Below, in pieces: positions 33,513-44,568 of a stretch of 48,003 nt of DNA; position 1 is the first letter of the stretch, and each line of letters begins with the position of its first letter. The stretch is from Rhodospirillaceae bacterium. GTDB lineage: Bacteria; Pseudomonadota; Alphaproteobacteria; Rhodospirillales; UBA2165. The notes under the pieces were generated by a model that worked only from the letters and a program-made list of their open reading frames with translations, was not told the origin of the DNA and searched no databases. Location: contig NZAK01000136.1 of assembly GCA_002687515.1 (NCBI GenBank), forward strand, positions 1 to 48,003, given 5' to 3'. The translations under genes and the position numbers were made by a program.

Positions 33513-34853
33513 ATGCATATCCCAAGGGTTTCACGGATTATTTCACGGTCATTATTGGCCGCCATCGCGGGTCTTTTATTGTTTGCGCCCGAAGCCGCGC
33601 TGGCCCAGGGCGCGGCCAAGCTTTCGGGCGGCAATACCGCCTGGATCATCACCGCGACGGCACTGGTGCTGTTTATGACGATGCCCGGACTGGCGCTGTT
33701 TTATGGCGGGTTGGTGCGTTCCAAGAACGTTTTGTCGGTGCTGATGAACTGTTTCACCATCGCCTGCGTATCTTCGCTTCTTTGGCTGGTGCTGGCCTAC
33801 TCCATTGCCTTCGGCGGCGACGGAACCTGGTGGGGCGGCCTCGGCAAGGGCTTCCTGGCCACTGTTGGTTTCGACACCCTCGCCGGCGACATTCCGGAAA
33901 GCGTCTTTTTCATGTTCCAGATGACGTTTGCCATTATCACCCCGGCGCTGATTGTCGGCGCCTATGTCGAGCGCATCAAGTTCAGCGCCGTCGTCGTCTT
34001 CTCGGGCCTTTGGCTGATCGTCGTCTATGCGCCGTCGACCCATTGGATCTGGGGCGGCGGACTTCTCGCCGACCTCGGCTGGGCCGGCCTCAAGGGCTAC
34101 GCCACGATGGATTTCGCCGGCGGCCTGGTGGTTCACGCCAATGCCGGTATCGCCGCCTTGATCATCGCCAAGGTGCTTGGGCCCCGCGGCGGCTTCCCGA
34201 ACGAGCTGCGCCCGCCGCATAACCCGGGCATGGTGATGATCGGCGCCGCCATGCTCTGGGTCGGCTGGTACGGTTTCAACGCCGGCAGCGCGCTGGCCGC
34301 CAACGGCAGCGCCGGCATGGCGATGACCGTCACCCATATTTCGGCGTCGACCGCCTGCCTGACCTGGATCGCCATCGAATGGATCAAGTTCGGCAAGCCC
34401 AGCCTGGTCGGTATCGCCACCGGCGCCATTGCCGGCCTGGCGACAATCACGCCCGGTTCCGGTTTTGTCGGCCCGGTGGGGGCGCTGGTTTTCGGTTTCC
34501 TGGCCGGTATCATCTGCTACTTCTCCATCAACATCGTCAAAAAGACCTGGAATATCGACGATTCGCTGGATGTGTTCGCGGTCCATGGCGTCGGCGGTGT
34601 ACTCGGTATACTGTTGACCGGAATCTTCGCCGATGCCAGCCTCGGCGGCGTCGGTCTGCCCGAAGGTTACACCATCGGCACGGCGCTCCTCGGTCAGGCG
34701 ATCGCGGCGGCCGTCACCGTTGTTTGGGCTGTCGTTGCCGGTTATATCGTCATTAAAATCACGCAGGCCGTTGTCGGGCTGCGGGTCGATGACGATGGCG
34801 AAAGCGAGGGGCTTGACCTTTCCGAACATGGCGAACGCGGCTACGATCTGTAG
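33513..34853 (+). CDS. amtB: Ammonium transporter (second copy)
   Basis: A 446-aa Amt channel with a signal-like N-terminus (LLAAIAGLLLFAPEAALAQG) and 11 helices. Pore histidines occur in GLVVHANAGIAAL and FAVHGVGGVLGILL. Compared with the first copy it has a longer loop after helix 2-3 (GGDGTWWGGLGKGFLATVG) and a different C-terminal tail. GGAGGAGGG lies just before ATG. Having its own promoter, it can be expressed separately; it may differ in affinity or in which PII protein closes it. The second PII gene follows after 70 bases. Confidence 0.95.
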   Translation: MHIPRVSRIISRSLLAAIAGLLLFAPEAALAQGAAKLSGGNTAWIITATALVLFMTMPGLALFYGGLVRSKNVLSVLMNCFTIACVSSLLWLVLAYSIAFGGDGTWWGGLGKGFLATVGFDTLAGDIPESVFFMFQMTFAIITPALIVGAYVERIKFSAVVVFSGLWLIVVYAPSTHWIWGGGLLADLGWAGLKGYATMDFAGGLVVHANAGIAALIIAKVLGPRGGFPNELRPPHNPGMVMIGAAMLWVGWYGFNAGSALAANGSAGMAMTVTHISASTACLTWIAIEWIKFGKPSLVGIATGAIAGLATITPGSGFVGPVGALVFGFLAGIICYFSINIVKKTWNIDDSLDVFAVHGVGGVLGILLTGIFADASLGGVGLPEGYTIGTALLGQAIAAAVTVVWAVVAGYIVIKITQAVVGLRVDDDGESEGLDLSEHGERGYDL

Positions 34854-34923
34854 CCGCCCGCCTTGAGCCTTCGGTAAGCAACATGCCAGCAAGCAAAATG
34901 AGTGTTGATGAAAGGATAAAGCC

Positions 34924-35262
34924 ATGAAGATGGTAATGGCGATTATCAAACCAGCGAAGATAGATGCGGTCCGCGAAGCCTTGACCGGTATCGGCATACA
35001 AGGCCTGACGGTGAGCGAGGTTTCAGGTTTCGGCCGCCAGAAAGGCCATACCGAAATATACCGCGGCGCCGAATACGCCATCAGCTTCGTTCCCAAAACC
35101 AAGATCGAGATCGCCGTCGATGACGGCATGGTCGACAATGTGGTGGATACCATTGCCACCACCGCCAACACCGACAATATCGGTGACGGCAAAATCTTCG
35201 TTTTCGAACTGGGTCAGGTGGTCCGCATACGCACCGGCGAAACCGGCGCCGAAGCGCTCTAA
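34924..35262 (+). CDS. glnB: PII nitrogen-regulatory protein (second copy)
   Basis: A 112-aa PII protein with Tyr51 in the T-loop and Lys90 in GDGKIFV, so it can be uridylylated. AAAGGA precedes ATG. Whether this copy is GlnB-like or GlnK-like cannot be decided from sequence; its place after an amt gene argues for a GlnK role, so the symbol is tentative. A strong terminator lies 85 bases beyond its stop. Confidence 0.92.
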   Translation: MKMVMAIIKPAKIDAVREALTGIGIQGLTVSEVSGFGRQKGHTEIYRGAEYAISFVPKTKIEIAVDDGMVDNVVDTIATTANTDNIGDGKIFVFELGQVVRIRTGETGAEAL

Positions 35263-35348
35263 AAGCCGGTCAATTCAGCGTCCCATTCGGCGCACATGGC
35301 CTTGTGGCAAGTCGGGCGGGTGGCTATGTTACCATGATGGATGGATCG

Positions 35349-35377
35349 CCCCGCGCTTCGGCGCGGGGTTCTTCTTT
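35349..35377 (+). terminator. Intrinsic terminator with UUCG loop
   Basis: CCCCGCGC, TTCG, GCGCGGGG, then TTCTTCTTT: an 8-bp GC stem closed by a UUCG tetraloop and a T-rich tail. It ends the amt-PII transcript and separates it from the dapC operon, whose start codon is only 40 bases further on. Confidence 0.88.
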
Positions 35378-35416
35378 CGCGGACCGCACCAGCAACGAAA
35401 CCGACGCCGACTTGCC

Positions 35417-36610
35417 ATGCACAACGATGCCCTCGACCGCCTGACCGATTATCCCTTCGACCGGCTGCGCGCGCTTTTGGGCGGGCTCGATGCGCCGGCG
35501 GGCCTTGAGCCGGTGATCATGTCGCTGGGCGAGCCGCAGCATGCGGCGCCGCCGATCCTGGCCGAAACGGTCGCCGCGCATGCGGTTGATTGGAACCGCT
35601 ATCCGCCGATCGCCGGCACGCCCGGGCTGTTGGACGCCATTTGCGGCTGGCTGCGGCGGCGCTACACGCTTGCAGCCGGCGTGATCTCCCCGGAACGAAA
35701 TATCGTCGCCGTTTCGGGCACCCGCGAGGCGCTGTATATGGCCGGTGATATCTCAATTCCGCGCGCCCCCGGCGGCCGGCGGCCGGCCGTCCTGATCCCC
35801 AATCCCTTTTACCAGGTCTATGTCGGCGCCGCGCTCATGCGCCACGCCGACCCGGTCTATCTTTCGGCGACGCCGGCCACCGGCTTCCTTCCCGATTTCG
35901 CTGCCCTCGGCCCCGAAACCCTGGCGCGGACGGCGTTGGCCTATCTCTGTTCGCCGGCCAATCCGCAAGGCGCCATCGCCGATCTCGGCTACCTAAAAAA
36001 AGCAATCGAACTGGCCCGCGAATATGATTTCGTGCTGGCCGCCGACGAATGTTATGCGGAAATCTATGACCGCGCGCCGCCGCCCGGCCTGTTGCAGGCG
36101 GCCGCCGAATTGGGCGGCGGGCTCGATAATCTTTTGGTTTTTCATTCTTTGTCGAAACGTTCCAGCGCGCCGGGGCTGCGTTCGGGGTTCGTCGCCGGCG
36201 ATGAAACCTTGATCCAGCGCTTCAAAACCTTGCGCAACTATGGCGGCGCCACCCTGCCGATACCGATCATGGCGGCCTCGGCGGCGCTGTGGCGAGACGA
36301 AACCCATGTCGAGGATAACCGCAAGCTTTACCGCCGGAAATTCGACCTGGCCGACCAGATTTTAAGCGGCCAGCTGGGATACTACCGGCCCGCCGGCGGA
36401 TTTTACCTGTGGCTGGATGTGGGCGAAGGCGAAGCCGCCGCCAAGCGTCTTTGGAGCGAGGCCGGGGTGCGCGTTATTCCCGGCGGCTACCTGGCGCGCA
36501 CCGATGCTGACGGGGTCAATCCGGGGGCGCCCTATGTCCGCATCGCCCTGGTGCAAACTCCCGATACGATCGGCGATGCCCTTGTCAGAATCCGGGATTG
36601 CCTGGTCTAG
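35417..36610 (+). CDS. dapC: N-succinyldiaminopimelate aminotransferase (DapC-type)
   Basis: A 397-aa PLP-dependent aminotransferase of class I/II. The start YPFDRLRALLGGL and SLGEPQHAAPP, the VSGTREALYM segment, CSPANPQG, and the lysine motif HSLSKRSSAPGLRSGFVAGD (PLP lysine in SLSKRS) closely follow Bordetella DapC by memory. The enzyme transfers an amino group to N-succinyl-2-amino-6-ketopimelate in lysine and diaminopimelate synthesis. The ribosome binding site before ATG 35417 is weak. Its stop overlaps the start of the first histidine phosphatase (TAGTG), so the genes are translationally linked. Confidence 0.85.
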   Translation: MHNDALDRLTDYPFDRLRALLGGLDAPAGLEPVIMSLGEPQHAAPPILAETVAAHAVDWNRYPPIAGTPGLLDAICGWLRRRYTLAAGVISPERNIVAVSGTREALYMAGDISIPRAPGGRRPAVLIPNPFYQVYVGAALMRHADPVYLSATPATGFLPDFAALGPETLARTALAYLCSPANPQGAIADLGYLKKAIELAREYDFVLAADECYAEIYDRAPPPGLLQAAAELGGGLDNLLVFHSLSKRSSAPGLRSGFVAGDETLIQRFKTLRNYGGATLPIPIMAASAALWRDETHVEDNRKLYRRKFDLADQILSGQLGYYRPAGGFYLWLDVGEGEAAAKRLWSEAGVRVIPGGYLARTDADGVNPGAPYVRIALVQTPDTIGDALVRIRDCLV

Positions 36611-37230
36611 TGGCCTCGATCATCTACCTGATTCGCCACGGCGAAACCGAATGGAACCTTGCCGATCGGATGCAGGGCGCCCTCGATTCACCGCTCAGCG
36701 ACAGGGGCAAGGCGCAAGCCGCAATCATCGGCGACATCCTGCGGGCCGAGCTTGCCCGGCAGCAACCATTCAGCGTCCATTGCAGTCCCCTCGGCCGCGC
36801 CCGGCAAACGGCGGACATCATCTGCGCGCGCCTGGAACATCGGTTCGATGCGTGCCGCATCGACGAGCGCTTGCGCGAAGCAACACGGGGTCAATGGGAC
36901 GGATTGACCCCGGACGAGATCGAGAAGCACACACCGGGCGGCCTCGCCGCGCGCCACCGCGACAAGTGGAATTATGTCCCGCCGGACGGCGAAAACTACG
37001 CCATGGCCGGCGAACGGGCGGCGGCTTGGCTGCGCGAATTCGGCGGCGATGGCGTGGCCGTGGTGGTTTGCCACGGCATAACCGGTAAACTCTTGCGCGG
37101 CCTTTACCTGGGATTGACCGAGGCGGAAATCACCCGCCTCGATCAGCCCCAGGACGCCGTCTACCGGTTGCAGGGTGGTTCCATCACAAGGCTCGAAGCC
37201 GATGAAGCTTATGAAGACATGAAAACATGA
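36610..37230 (+). CDS. Histidine phosphatase family protein (first of two)
   Basis: A 206-aa phosphoglycerate-mutase-like enzyme. LIRHGETEW (residues 7-15) carries the phosphorylated histidine His10 and Arg9; CSPLGRARQTA and VVVCHGITGKLLRG provide the second arginine and second histidine. Members are phosphatases for sugar phosphates, nucleotides, cobalamin intermediates or proteins; this one has no feature that fixes a substrate. GTG at 36610 overlaps the dapC stop; TTG at 36598 would lie inside dapC. Its stop overlaps the next gene (ATGA). Confidence 0.85.
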   Translation: MASIIYLIRHGETEWNLADRMQGALDSPLSDRGKAQAAIIGDILRAELARQQPFSVHCSPLGRARQTADIICARLEHRFDACRIDERLREATRGQWDGLTPDEIEKHTPGGLAARHRDKWNYVPPDGENYAMAGERAAAWLREFGGDGVAVVVCHGITGKLLRGLYLGLTEAEITRLDQPQDAVYRLQGGSITRLEADEAYEDMKT

Positions 37231-37823
37231 GGCCACCCCTTTACCTGATCCGCCACGGCGAAACCGAATGGAACCGCGCCAACCGCATCCAGGGCTGGAA
37301 CGATTCGCCGCTGACCGAAACCGGCAGGAAACAGGCCCGCCTCGTAGCCGGGATTTTGGCGCGCGAAATCGATGACCATGCGGATATCGCAATCTATTGC
37401 AGCCCCCTGGGCCGGGCCCGGCAGACGGCGGCTGTCATCTGCGAAGAATTGGGCTGGAACACCGCCCGATGCCGGTATGACGAGGCGCTTCGCGAAATGA
37501 ACACCGGCGATTGGGATGGCCTGACCTTTATCGAGGTCGAAGCCGCCTTTCCCGAGGATTTGGATCGTTTCCGAAACGATTCCTGGCGCAACCGGCCAAC
37601 CGGCGGCGAAAGCTACGCCATGCTGGCCGAGCGGATCAAAGGTTGGCTGAGCGGTTTGCCCGAATCGGGGCCCGCCGTGGTCATCTCCCACGGTATCGCC
37701 GGACAGGTTTTTCGCGGGCTTTACCTGGGTCTCGGCGAGGCCGAAACGGTCAGCCTGGAACAGCCCCAGGACGTCGTCTACCGGCTCGAAGGCGGGCGCC
37801 TGACAGAATTGGTATCAACTTAA
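37227..37823 (+). CDS. Histidine phosphatase family protein (second of two)
   Basis: A 198-aa paralogue of the gene before it, with LIRHGETEWNRANRIQGWND at the N-terminus (His10), CSPLGRARQTAAVICEELGW and VVISHGIAGQVFRGLYLGL. Both end in a Q-P-Q-D-x-V-Y-R-L segment followed by a short tail, so they arose by tandem duplication and have diverged since. ATG overlaps the previous stop (ATGA). It ends about 100 bases before ftsK, across an AT-rich gap. Confidence 0.85.
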   Translation: MRPPLYLIRHGETEWNRANRIQGWNDSPLTETGRKQARLVAGILAREIDDHADIAIYCSPLGRARQTAAVICEELGWNTARCRYDEALREMNTGDWDGLTFIEVEAAFPEDLDRFRNDSWRNRPTGGESYAMLAERIKGWLSGLPESGPAVVISHGIAGQVFRGLYLGLGEAETVSLEQPQDVVYRLEGGRLTELVST

Positions 37824-37918
37824 ACCAATTAATTAAAAAGCCTGAAAACCCCTTATTTTATAAGCCTCTGCGCGTTTCTTTAACGATCTGTAAATAAATT
37901 CGCCGGTACTGTCGGCGG

Positions 37919-40273
<2,355 letters not shown>

Positions 40274-40349
40274 TTTTGGCGCGCGCGCTTGCCATGTCTC
40301 CGTATTTGGATGAAATTGCGGCCGGTATCTGAAACTTCCGGCGAATGTT

Positions 40350-41009
40350 TTGTTGAAAGCGATTAACAGGTTGATCCGGCCCTGGCCATGGACCATCCCA
40401 GGCTTGAGCGCGCTTCTGTTGTTTGCCGCCGCCCAGACGGCGGTGGCCGCCGATGCCGTTGCCGCCAGGCTGAGCCCCCAAGACCGGGCCGATATCGCCC
40501 GCGTCGAAACCTATTTCAACGGGCTTGGCACGATGACCGCCAAATTCCTGCAGGTCGCCTCGACCGGCGCCATCGCCACCGGCACCATGTTTTTGTCGCG
40601 GCCGGGAAAGTTCAGGTTCGAATATGATCCGCCATCGCCCGATATGCTGATTGCCGACGGAACCTTCCTTATATTTGTCGACAAGGAGCTTAATCAAACC
40701 ACCCACATTTTCCTGTCCAGTACGCCGGTCGGCGTTCTGGTGCGCGACAACGTCAAATTGGACGGCGATATCACGGTAACCCGCCTGCGCCGCGGGCGCG
40801 GCTTGCTACGCGTCACCGTCGCCGATACCGACGAGCCGGAAGACGGCACCTTGACACTGGTATTTTCACAAAAACCGTTTGCCTTGCGCCAATGGCAGGT
40901 TTTGGACGCGCAAGGAATCCGCACCACCGTGACCCTGACCGAGGCGCGCACCGGCATGGCCTTGGATGCAAAGCTGTTCGAATATGACGAAGAGGCGCAG
41001 CAAGACTGA
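40350..41009 (+). CDS. lolA: Outer-membrane lipoprotein carrier protein LolA
   Basis: A 219-aa periplasmic chaperone that receives lipoproteins from LolCDE and passes them to the outer membrane. A signal peptide covers about residues 1-33 (IPGLSALLLFAAAQTAVAA). The mature protein shows the LolA fold pattern: TYFNGLGTMTAKFLQ, GTMFLSRPGKFRFEYDPPSP and LIADGTFLIFVDKELNQ. The start is TTG (40350 or the next codon 40353); no ATG fits. It lies 76 bases after ftsK. An intrinsic terminator follows at 41157. Confidence 0.9.
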   Translation: MLKAINRLIRPWPWTIPGLSALLLFAAAQTAVAADAVAARLSPQDRADIARVETYFNGLGTMTAKFLQVASTGAIATGTMFLSRPGKFRFEYDPPSPDMLIADGTFLIFVDKELNQTTHIFLSSTPVGVLVRDNVKLDGDITVTRLRRGRGLLRVTVADTDEPEDGTLTLVFSQKPFALRQWQVLDAQGIRTTVTLTEARTGMALDAKLFEYDEEAQQD

Positions 41010-41156
41010 GGCGCCGAAGACGGCGGGCTGAAGGCGGGCGCACTTGCATTCGGCCGCGCATAAACCCAAATATATGTCATGGAAGAACCGCTCAGCAATT
41101 GGGCGGTGCTTTGTGGGACGGACTCCCCCGGTTCGTTCCACGCTCCTATCATTGAA

Positions 41157-41189
41157 AGCGTCCGGCTCCCCCTGGCCGGGCGCTTTTTT
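41157..41189 (+). terminator. Intrinsic terminator after lolA
   Basis: AGCG-T-CCGGC pairs with GCCGG-G-CGCT (one wobble) around TCCCCCTG, followed by TTTTTT. It ends the ftsK-lolA transcript. Confidence 0.85.
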
Positions 41190-41201
41190 ATCTTTTGACG
41201 C

Positions 41202-41246
41202 AAAATTGAAGCCGGAAAAATTGAAGCCGGAAAAAATTGAAGGCGG
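41202..41246. repeat. Tandem 14-16-bp repeat
   Basis: Three units of AAAATTGAAGCCGG, lengthening by one A each time (the last is GAAGGCGG), followed by a partial AATTGAAAACGGG. It lies between the lolA terminator and the small membrane protein gene. It looks like replication slippage. Confidence 0.7.
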
Positions 41247-41338
41247 AATTGAAAACGGGCCGCCGAACCTTACGGCGACCCGCTGAGTCGATGTGGAGTC
41301 CCGAAAAAGGCCGGCACCCCAAAATTTTGTTATATGCC

Positions 41339-41569
41339 TCAGCCTCTTTTTGATAGAAGCCAAAGTATAATGCCGACCGCGATCAGTCCGATTAATCCAC
41401 TGTCGCCAAGCGATTTGATGAGTGCTACCAGATTGCCGACCACGTTGCCGACAAAGGGAAGGTCAGCACCGAAGATTATCCCCGCTACAACTGATAGCGC
41501 AATGAGCAGCAAGCCCATTTCGGTTACTTGGGTGAAGAAACGTTTCACACTGTCGTAAATACCAGGCAT
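41339..41569 (-). CDS. Small membrane protein of unknown function
   Basis: A 76-aa protein with two strongly hydrophobic segments (MGLLLIALSVVAGIIFG, about residues 18-34, and SGLIGLIAVGIILWLL, about 57-72) joined by a short loop. AAGGAT lies 7 bases before its ATG. I recognise no family. It is on the opposite strand to lolA and xthA. Gene-like features (ribosome binding site, membrane pattern) make it likely real; function unknown. Confidence 0.6.
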   Translation of the reverse strand: MPGIYDSVKRFFTQVTEMGLLLIALSVVAGIIFGADLPFVGNVVGNLVALIKSLGDSGLIGLIAVGIILWLLSKRG

Positions 41570-41820
41570 ATCTTTATCCTTCGGTAATTGGTGCCACGCT
41601 TAAGAGCCCCCCTGTTGGCGGACTCAGGGAATGAGACCACAATATATTGCAAAATCTGTCAAGAAAATTGCTTGATATGGTCCTACCTACTAGATATTGT
41701 GTCTGTTAACCTTTTGATTATAAGAAAAAATTGGCATTTCACGCTCGAACCGTGCTGGAGTGTGAAAACGGCTTTCAACAAGCCAAAATCTAAAAAAACC
41801 CCTTATCCGGCGAATCGAAA

Positions 41821-42612
41821 ATGCGCATCGTAACCTGGAATATTAACAGTGTGCGGCTGCGCATCGGGCATTTGCGCCGGCTGGCGGAGCTTACCGATGC
41901 GGACATAATCTGCCTGCAGGAAACCAAGGTTATCGACGCGCTGTTTCCCCACGAAACGATCAATGAGATGGGCTATCCGCACCGCGCCGTGCATGGCATG
42001 AAGTCCTATAACGGTGTCGCCATCCTATCGCGCTTGCCGTTCGCCGAAGTGCAGACCCGCGGCTGGTGCCGGCGCCGCGATTGCCGCCACATCCAGGTGA
42101 CCCTGGAAAGCGGCATCGAAGTGCACAATTTTTATATTCCCGCCGGCGGCGACGAGCCCGATCCGGCGGTCAACGACAAGTTCGCCCATAAGCTGGCCTT
42201 TTTAAGAGCCATGGCTGGGTGGTGGCGGGGACGGCGCGACAGCGGCGCGCAGCGCATTGTTGCCGGCGACTTCAATGTGGCGCCATTGGAAACCGATGTC
42301 TGGTCACACAAGCAGTTGCTGAAAATCGTATCGCATACGCCGGTGGAGGTCGATCTGTTGACTGCCATGCAGCGCGCCGGCCCCTGGATCGACGCGGTGC
42401 GCGAGATTATCCCGCCAGAAGAAAAATTGTATAGCTGGTGGAGCTACCGCACGAAAGAATGGCCCGGTTCGGACCGTGGCCGCAGGCTCGATCATGTCTG
42501 GATCAGCGAAGCCCTCAAGCCGAAATTGAACGGCGCCGAAATATTACGCGAGGTGCGCGGCTGGGACAGGCCCTCCGACCATGCGCCGGTCATGGTAACC
42601 CTGGATCTATAA
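41821..42612 (+). CDS. xthA: Exodeoxyribonuclease III
   Basis: A 263-aa endonuclease/exonuclease/phosphatase-fold enzyme, the major AP endonuclease of base-excision repair. It begins RIVTWNINSVRLR (Asn at the metal site) and has LQETK (metal-binding glutamate), GDFNVAPLETDVW (catalytic Asp/Asn) and SDHAPVMV (catalytic His near the end). The ATG at 41821 directly follows an AT-rich gap; no strong ribosome binding site is seen. It is convergent with the response regulator gene (10 bases apart). The lolA-xthA order is conserved in relatives, although a small gene intervenes here. Confidence 0.95.
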   Translation: MRIVTWNINSVRLRIGHLRRLAELTDADIICLQETKVIDALFPHETINEMGYPHRAVHGMKSYNGVAILSRLPFAEVQTRGWCRRRDCRHIQVTLESGIEVHNFYIPAGGDEPDPAVNDKFAHKLAFLRAMAGWWRGRRDSGAQRIVAGDFNVAPLETDVWSHKQLLKIVSHTPVEVDLLTAMQRAGPWIDAVREIIPPEEKLYSWWSYRTKEWPGSDRGRRLDHVWISEALKPKLNGAEILREVRGWDRPSDHAPVMVTLDL

Positions 42613-42622
42613 TCCGGTAGGT

Positions 42623-43312
42623 TCAAGGAACCAGGCGATAGCCGTTGGGCTCGGTCACCAAAAGTTCGGCGTTGGAAGGATCCCTCTCGATTTTCTGGCG
42701 CAATCGATAGACGTGGGTTTCCAGCGTATGGGTGGTAACGCCGGCATTGTATCCCCAAACCTCATCCAAAAGGACATCGCGGCTGACCACCCGTTCACCG
42801 GCAAGGAACAGGTATTTTATGATCGAGGTTTCCTTGTCGGTCAGGCGTACCTTCTTATTGGTTTCATTGTCCAGCAGCTGCTTCGCGGCGGGGCGGAAAG
42901 TATAGGGACCGATGGTAAATACCGCGAACTCGCTCTGTTCATGTTCGCGGATATGGGCGCGCAGACGCGCCATCAGAACGCCGATCCGGAACGGCTTGGT
43001 CACATAGTCGTTGGCGCCGGCATCAAGACCGAGAATGGTATCGGCGTCGGTATCGGCGCCGGTCAACATGATGACCGGCGACTTCACGCCGCCCCTGCGC
43101 ATGATCCGGCAGACTTCGCGCCCATCCATATCCGGCAATCCGACATCAAGCAGTATGATATCGAAATACTGCTCTTTCGCCCGTTCGATCGCATCACTGC
43201 CGGTGGCAACGCCTTCGGTCAGAAATTCCTCGTGAATCTGAAGCTGTTCGGACAGCATTTCACGAAGATCGTCATCGTCATCGACGACCAGAATACGCCT
43301 GTTGGATGTCAT
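42623..43312 (-). CDS. OmpR/PhoB-family response regulator
   Basis: A 229-aa regulator. The receiver domain (1-120) has the acidic pocket DDDDD at 11-15, phosphoacceptor Asp56 in ILLDVGLPDMDG, Thr84 in MLTGAD and Lys106 in DYVTKPF. The C-terminal winged helix has LTDKETSIIKYLFLAGERVVSRD and THTLETHVYRLRQKIE as recognition elements. No sensor kinase is adjacent, so it is an orphan in this window. Proteins of this kind in alphaproteobacteria include essential envelope or cell-cycle regulators; which one this is cannot be decided. Divergent from the gene at 43542, with shared upstream region. Confidence 0.93.
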   Translation of the reverse strand: MTSNRRILVVDDDDDLREMLSEQLQIHEEFLTEGVATGSDAIERAKEQYFDIILLDVGLPDMDGREVCRIMRRGGVKSPVIMLTGADTDADTILGLDAGANDYVTKPFRIGVLMARLRAHIREHEQSEFAVFTIGPYTFRPAAKQLLDNETNKKVRLTDKETSIIKYLFLAGERVVSRDVLLDEVWGYNAGVTTHTLETHVYRLRQKIERDPSNAELLVTEPNGYRLVP

Positions 43313-43541
43313 CAGGTGAAATGCCTCCCTTGATGATTTTTTTCACCGAACCTCCCACGAGGTTCCCGATCATCATATAGTTTGCCGGACTGACGTTACA
43401 ATAGCCATGCGAGCCGGAAAATATTACCTACCGGCGCCCGTCATGGAACAATTGCTCAGCCTCAACCTATTGAAATCATTAAATTCTCGTTGGCATTGGC
43501 TTTGCATTTCATACGTCAAAACCAAAAACGGGAAGAAAATA

Positions 43542-44522
43542 ATGGTATCTCAAATTGTCGGTACCGCCGATCAGCGGTTTCATATAGACACCAGCACCGG
43601 GCGTATCCGGGACGCATCTTCGGGCGAATACAGACGCAAGGAGTTCAAGCTGTTCGGTGACGACGGCTTCACCTTCCGCGATTTCCTCGACATGATAAAT
43701 CCGCTGCAGCACATTCCAGTGGTGGGAACGATTTACCGTGCGATTACCGGAGACGAGCTCGACCCCGGACCCAAGATGTTCGGATCAACCGTGCTTGGCG
43801 GTCCGATCGGCGCCGCCTTCGCCGTCATTGACGTTGCCGTCAAACACAATACCGGCCTGGACATGGGCGAACATGTCGTCGCCACGTTTACCGGCAACGA
43901 GGGCGCGCCGGGGAATCCCAACCCAGGGAATCCAAACCAGGAACCGACCGAAGTGGCCAGCGCCGGGATTGGCGCCGTATCCGGCGCGACGCAGCCGGTT
44001 ATCGGCAACGGTTTCGCAGCGCTTCCGGCCGAGGCGGCGATCGCCCCGGGTCCGGATTCCGGCGCCGCCGGCATGTCGGCGATTCCTCAGATTTCACGGC
44101 AGGCACGCACCGATTATTTGGAGCGGACCGCCGCCTATATGCCGAAAACGGCGCCCGATCTGGGAATATTGGGCGATGAATCCGCGGTCAATGCACAAAT
44201 GTTGGCGGCCAGTGAACGTCCCGCGGACGCCGATGCGCAAGCCACCCGCCGCAATACCGGACCGCGGACCGTGGCCAACCAACCGCTGGCCCTCGATCCG
44301 CTCTATTCCATCGATGAAAAACCGGCGCTTCCGTCCGATAGCCATCAGGCTGCTTCCCGACAGGCCTCGATTTCCGGGCAACTGGCGGCGGCGGAACAAG
44401 CCCTGAATGACAGCAAAAACGGCTGGATCGCCCAAGCCATGATCAAGGCGATGGATAAATATGAAACCGGGCGCAGATTGGGCGACCCCCTTGCCCGGCC
44501 GGACAATTCGGTGTTGCGCTAG
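43542..44522 (+). CDS. Unrecognised protein with a hydrophobic N-terminal domain
   Basis: A 326-aa protein of unknown function. Residues about 40-105 (GFTFRDFLDMINPLQHIPVV, then a Gly/Ala-rich hydrophobic segment around FGSTVLGGPIGAAFAVIDVAV) look like a conserved small domain that could insert in or lie on a membrane. After a short Pro/Asn repeat (GNPNPGNPNQEP, about 130-141) the rest is low-complexity, Ala/Pro/Ser-rich and probably disordered. ATG at 43542 is chosen because GGGAAG precedes it; the frame extends 45 codons upstream. It lies between a response regulator and an L,D-transpeptidase, so a role at the envelope is possible. Confidence 0.6.
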   Translation: MVSQIVGTADQRFHIDTSTGRIRDASSGEYRRKEFKLFGDDGFTFRDFLDMINPLQHIPVVGTIYRAITGDELDPGPKMFGSTVLGGPIGAAFAVIDVAVKHNTGLDMGEHVVATFTGNEGAPGNPNPGNPNQEPTEVASAGIGAVSGATQPVIGNGFAALPAEAAIAPGPDSGAAGMSAIPQISRQARTDYLERTAAYMPKTAPDLGILGDESAVNAQMLAASERPADADAQATRRNTGPRTVANQPLALDPLYSIDEKPALPSDSHQAASRQASISGQLAAAEQALNDSKNGWIAQAMIKAMDKYETGRRLGDPLARPDNSVLR

Positions 44523-44568
44523 AGCCGTTCATCTGGCCGGTGCTTGATCGCCGCCTTATACTCGCCGC

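Noticed and set aside
41044-41286. An 80-codon plus-strand frame after lolA
   Set aside because: It passes through a convincing intrinsic terminator (41157-41189) and the tandem repeat, and has no ribosome binding site.
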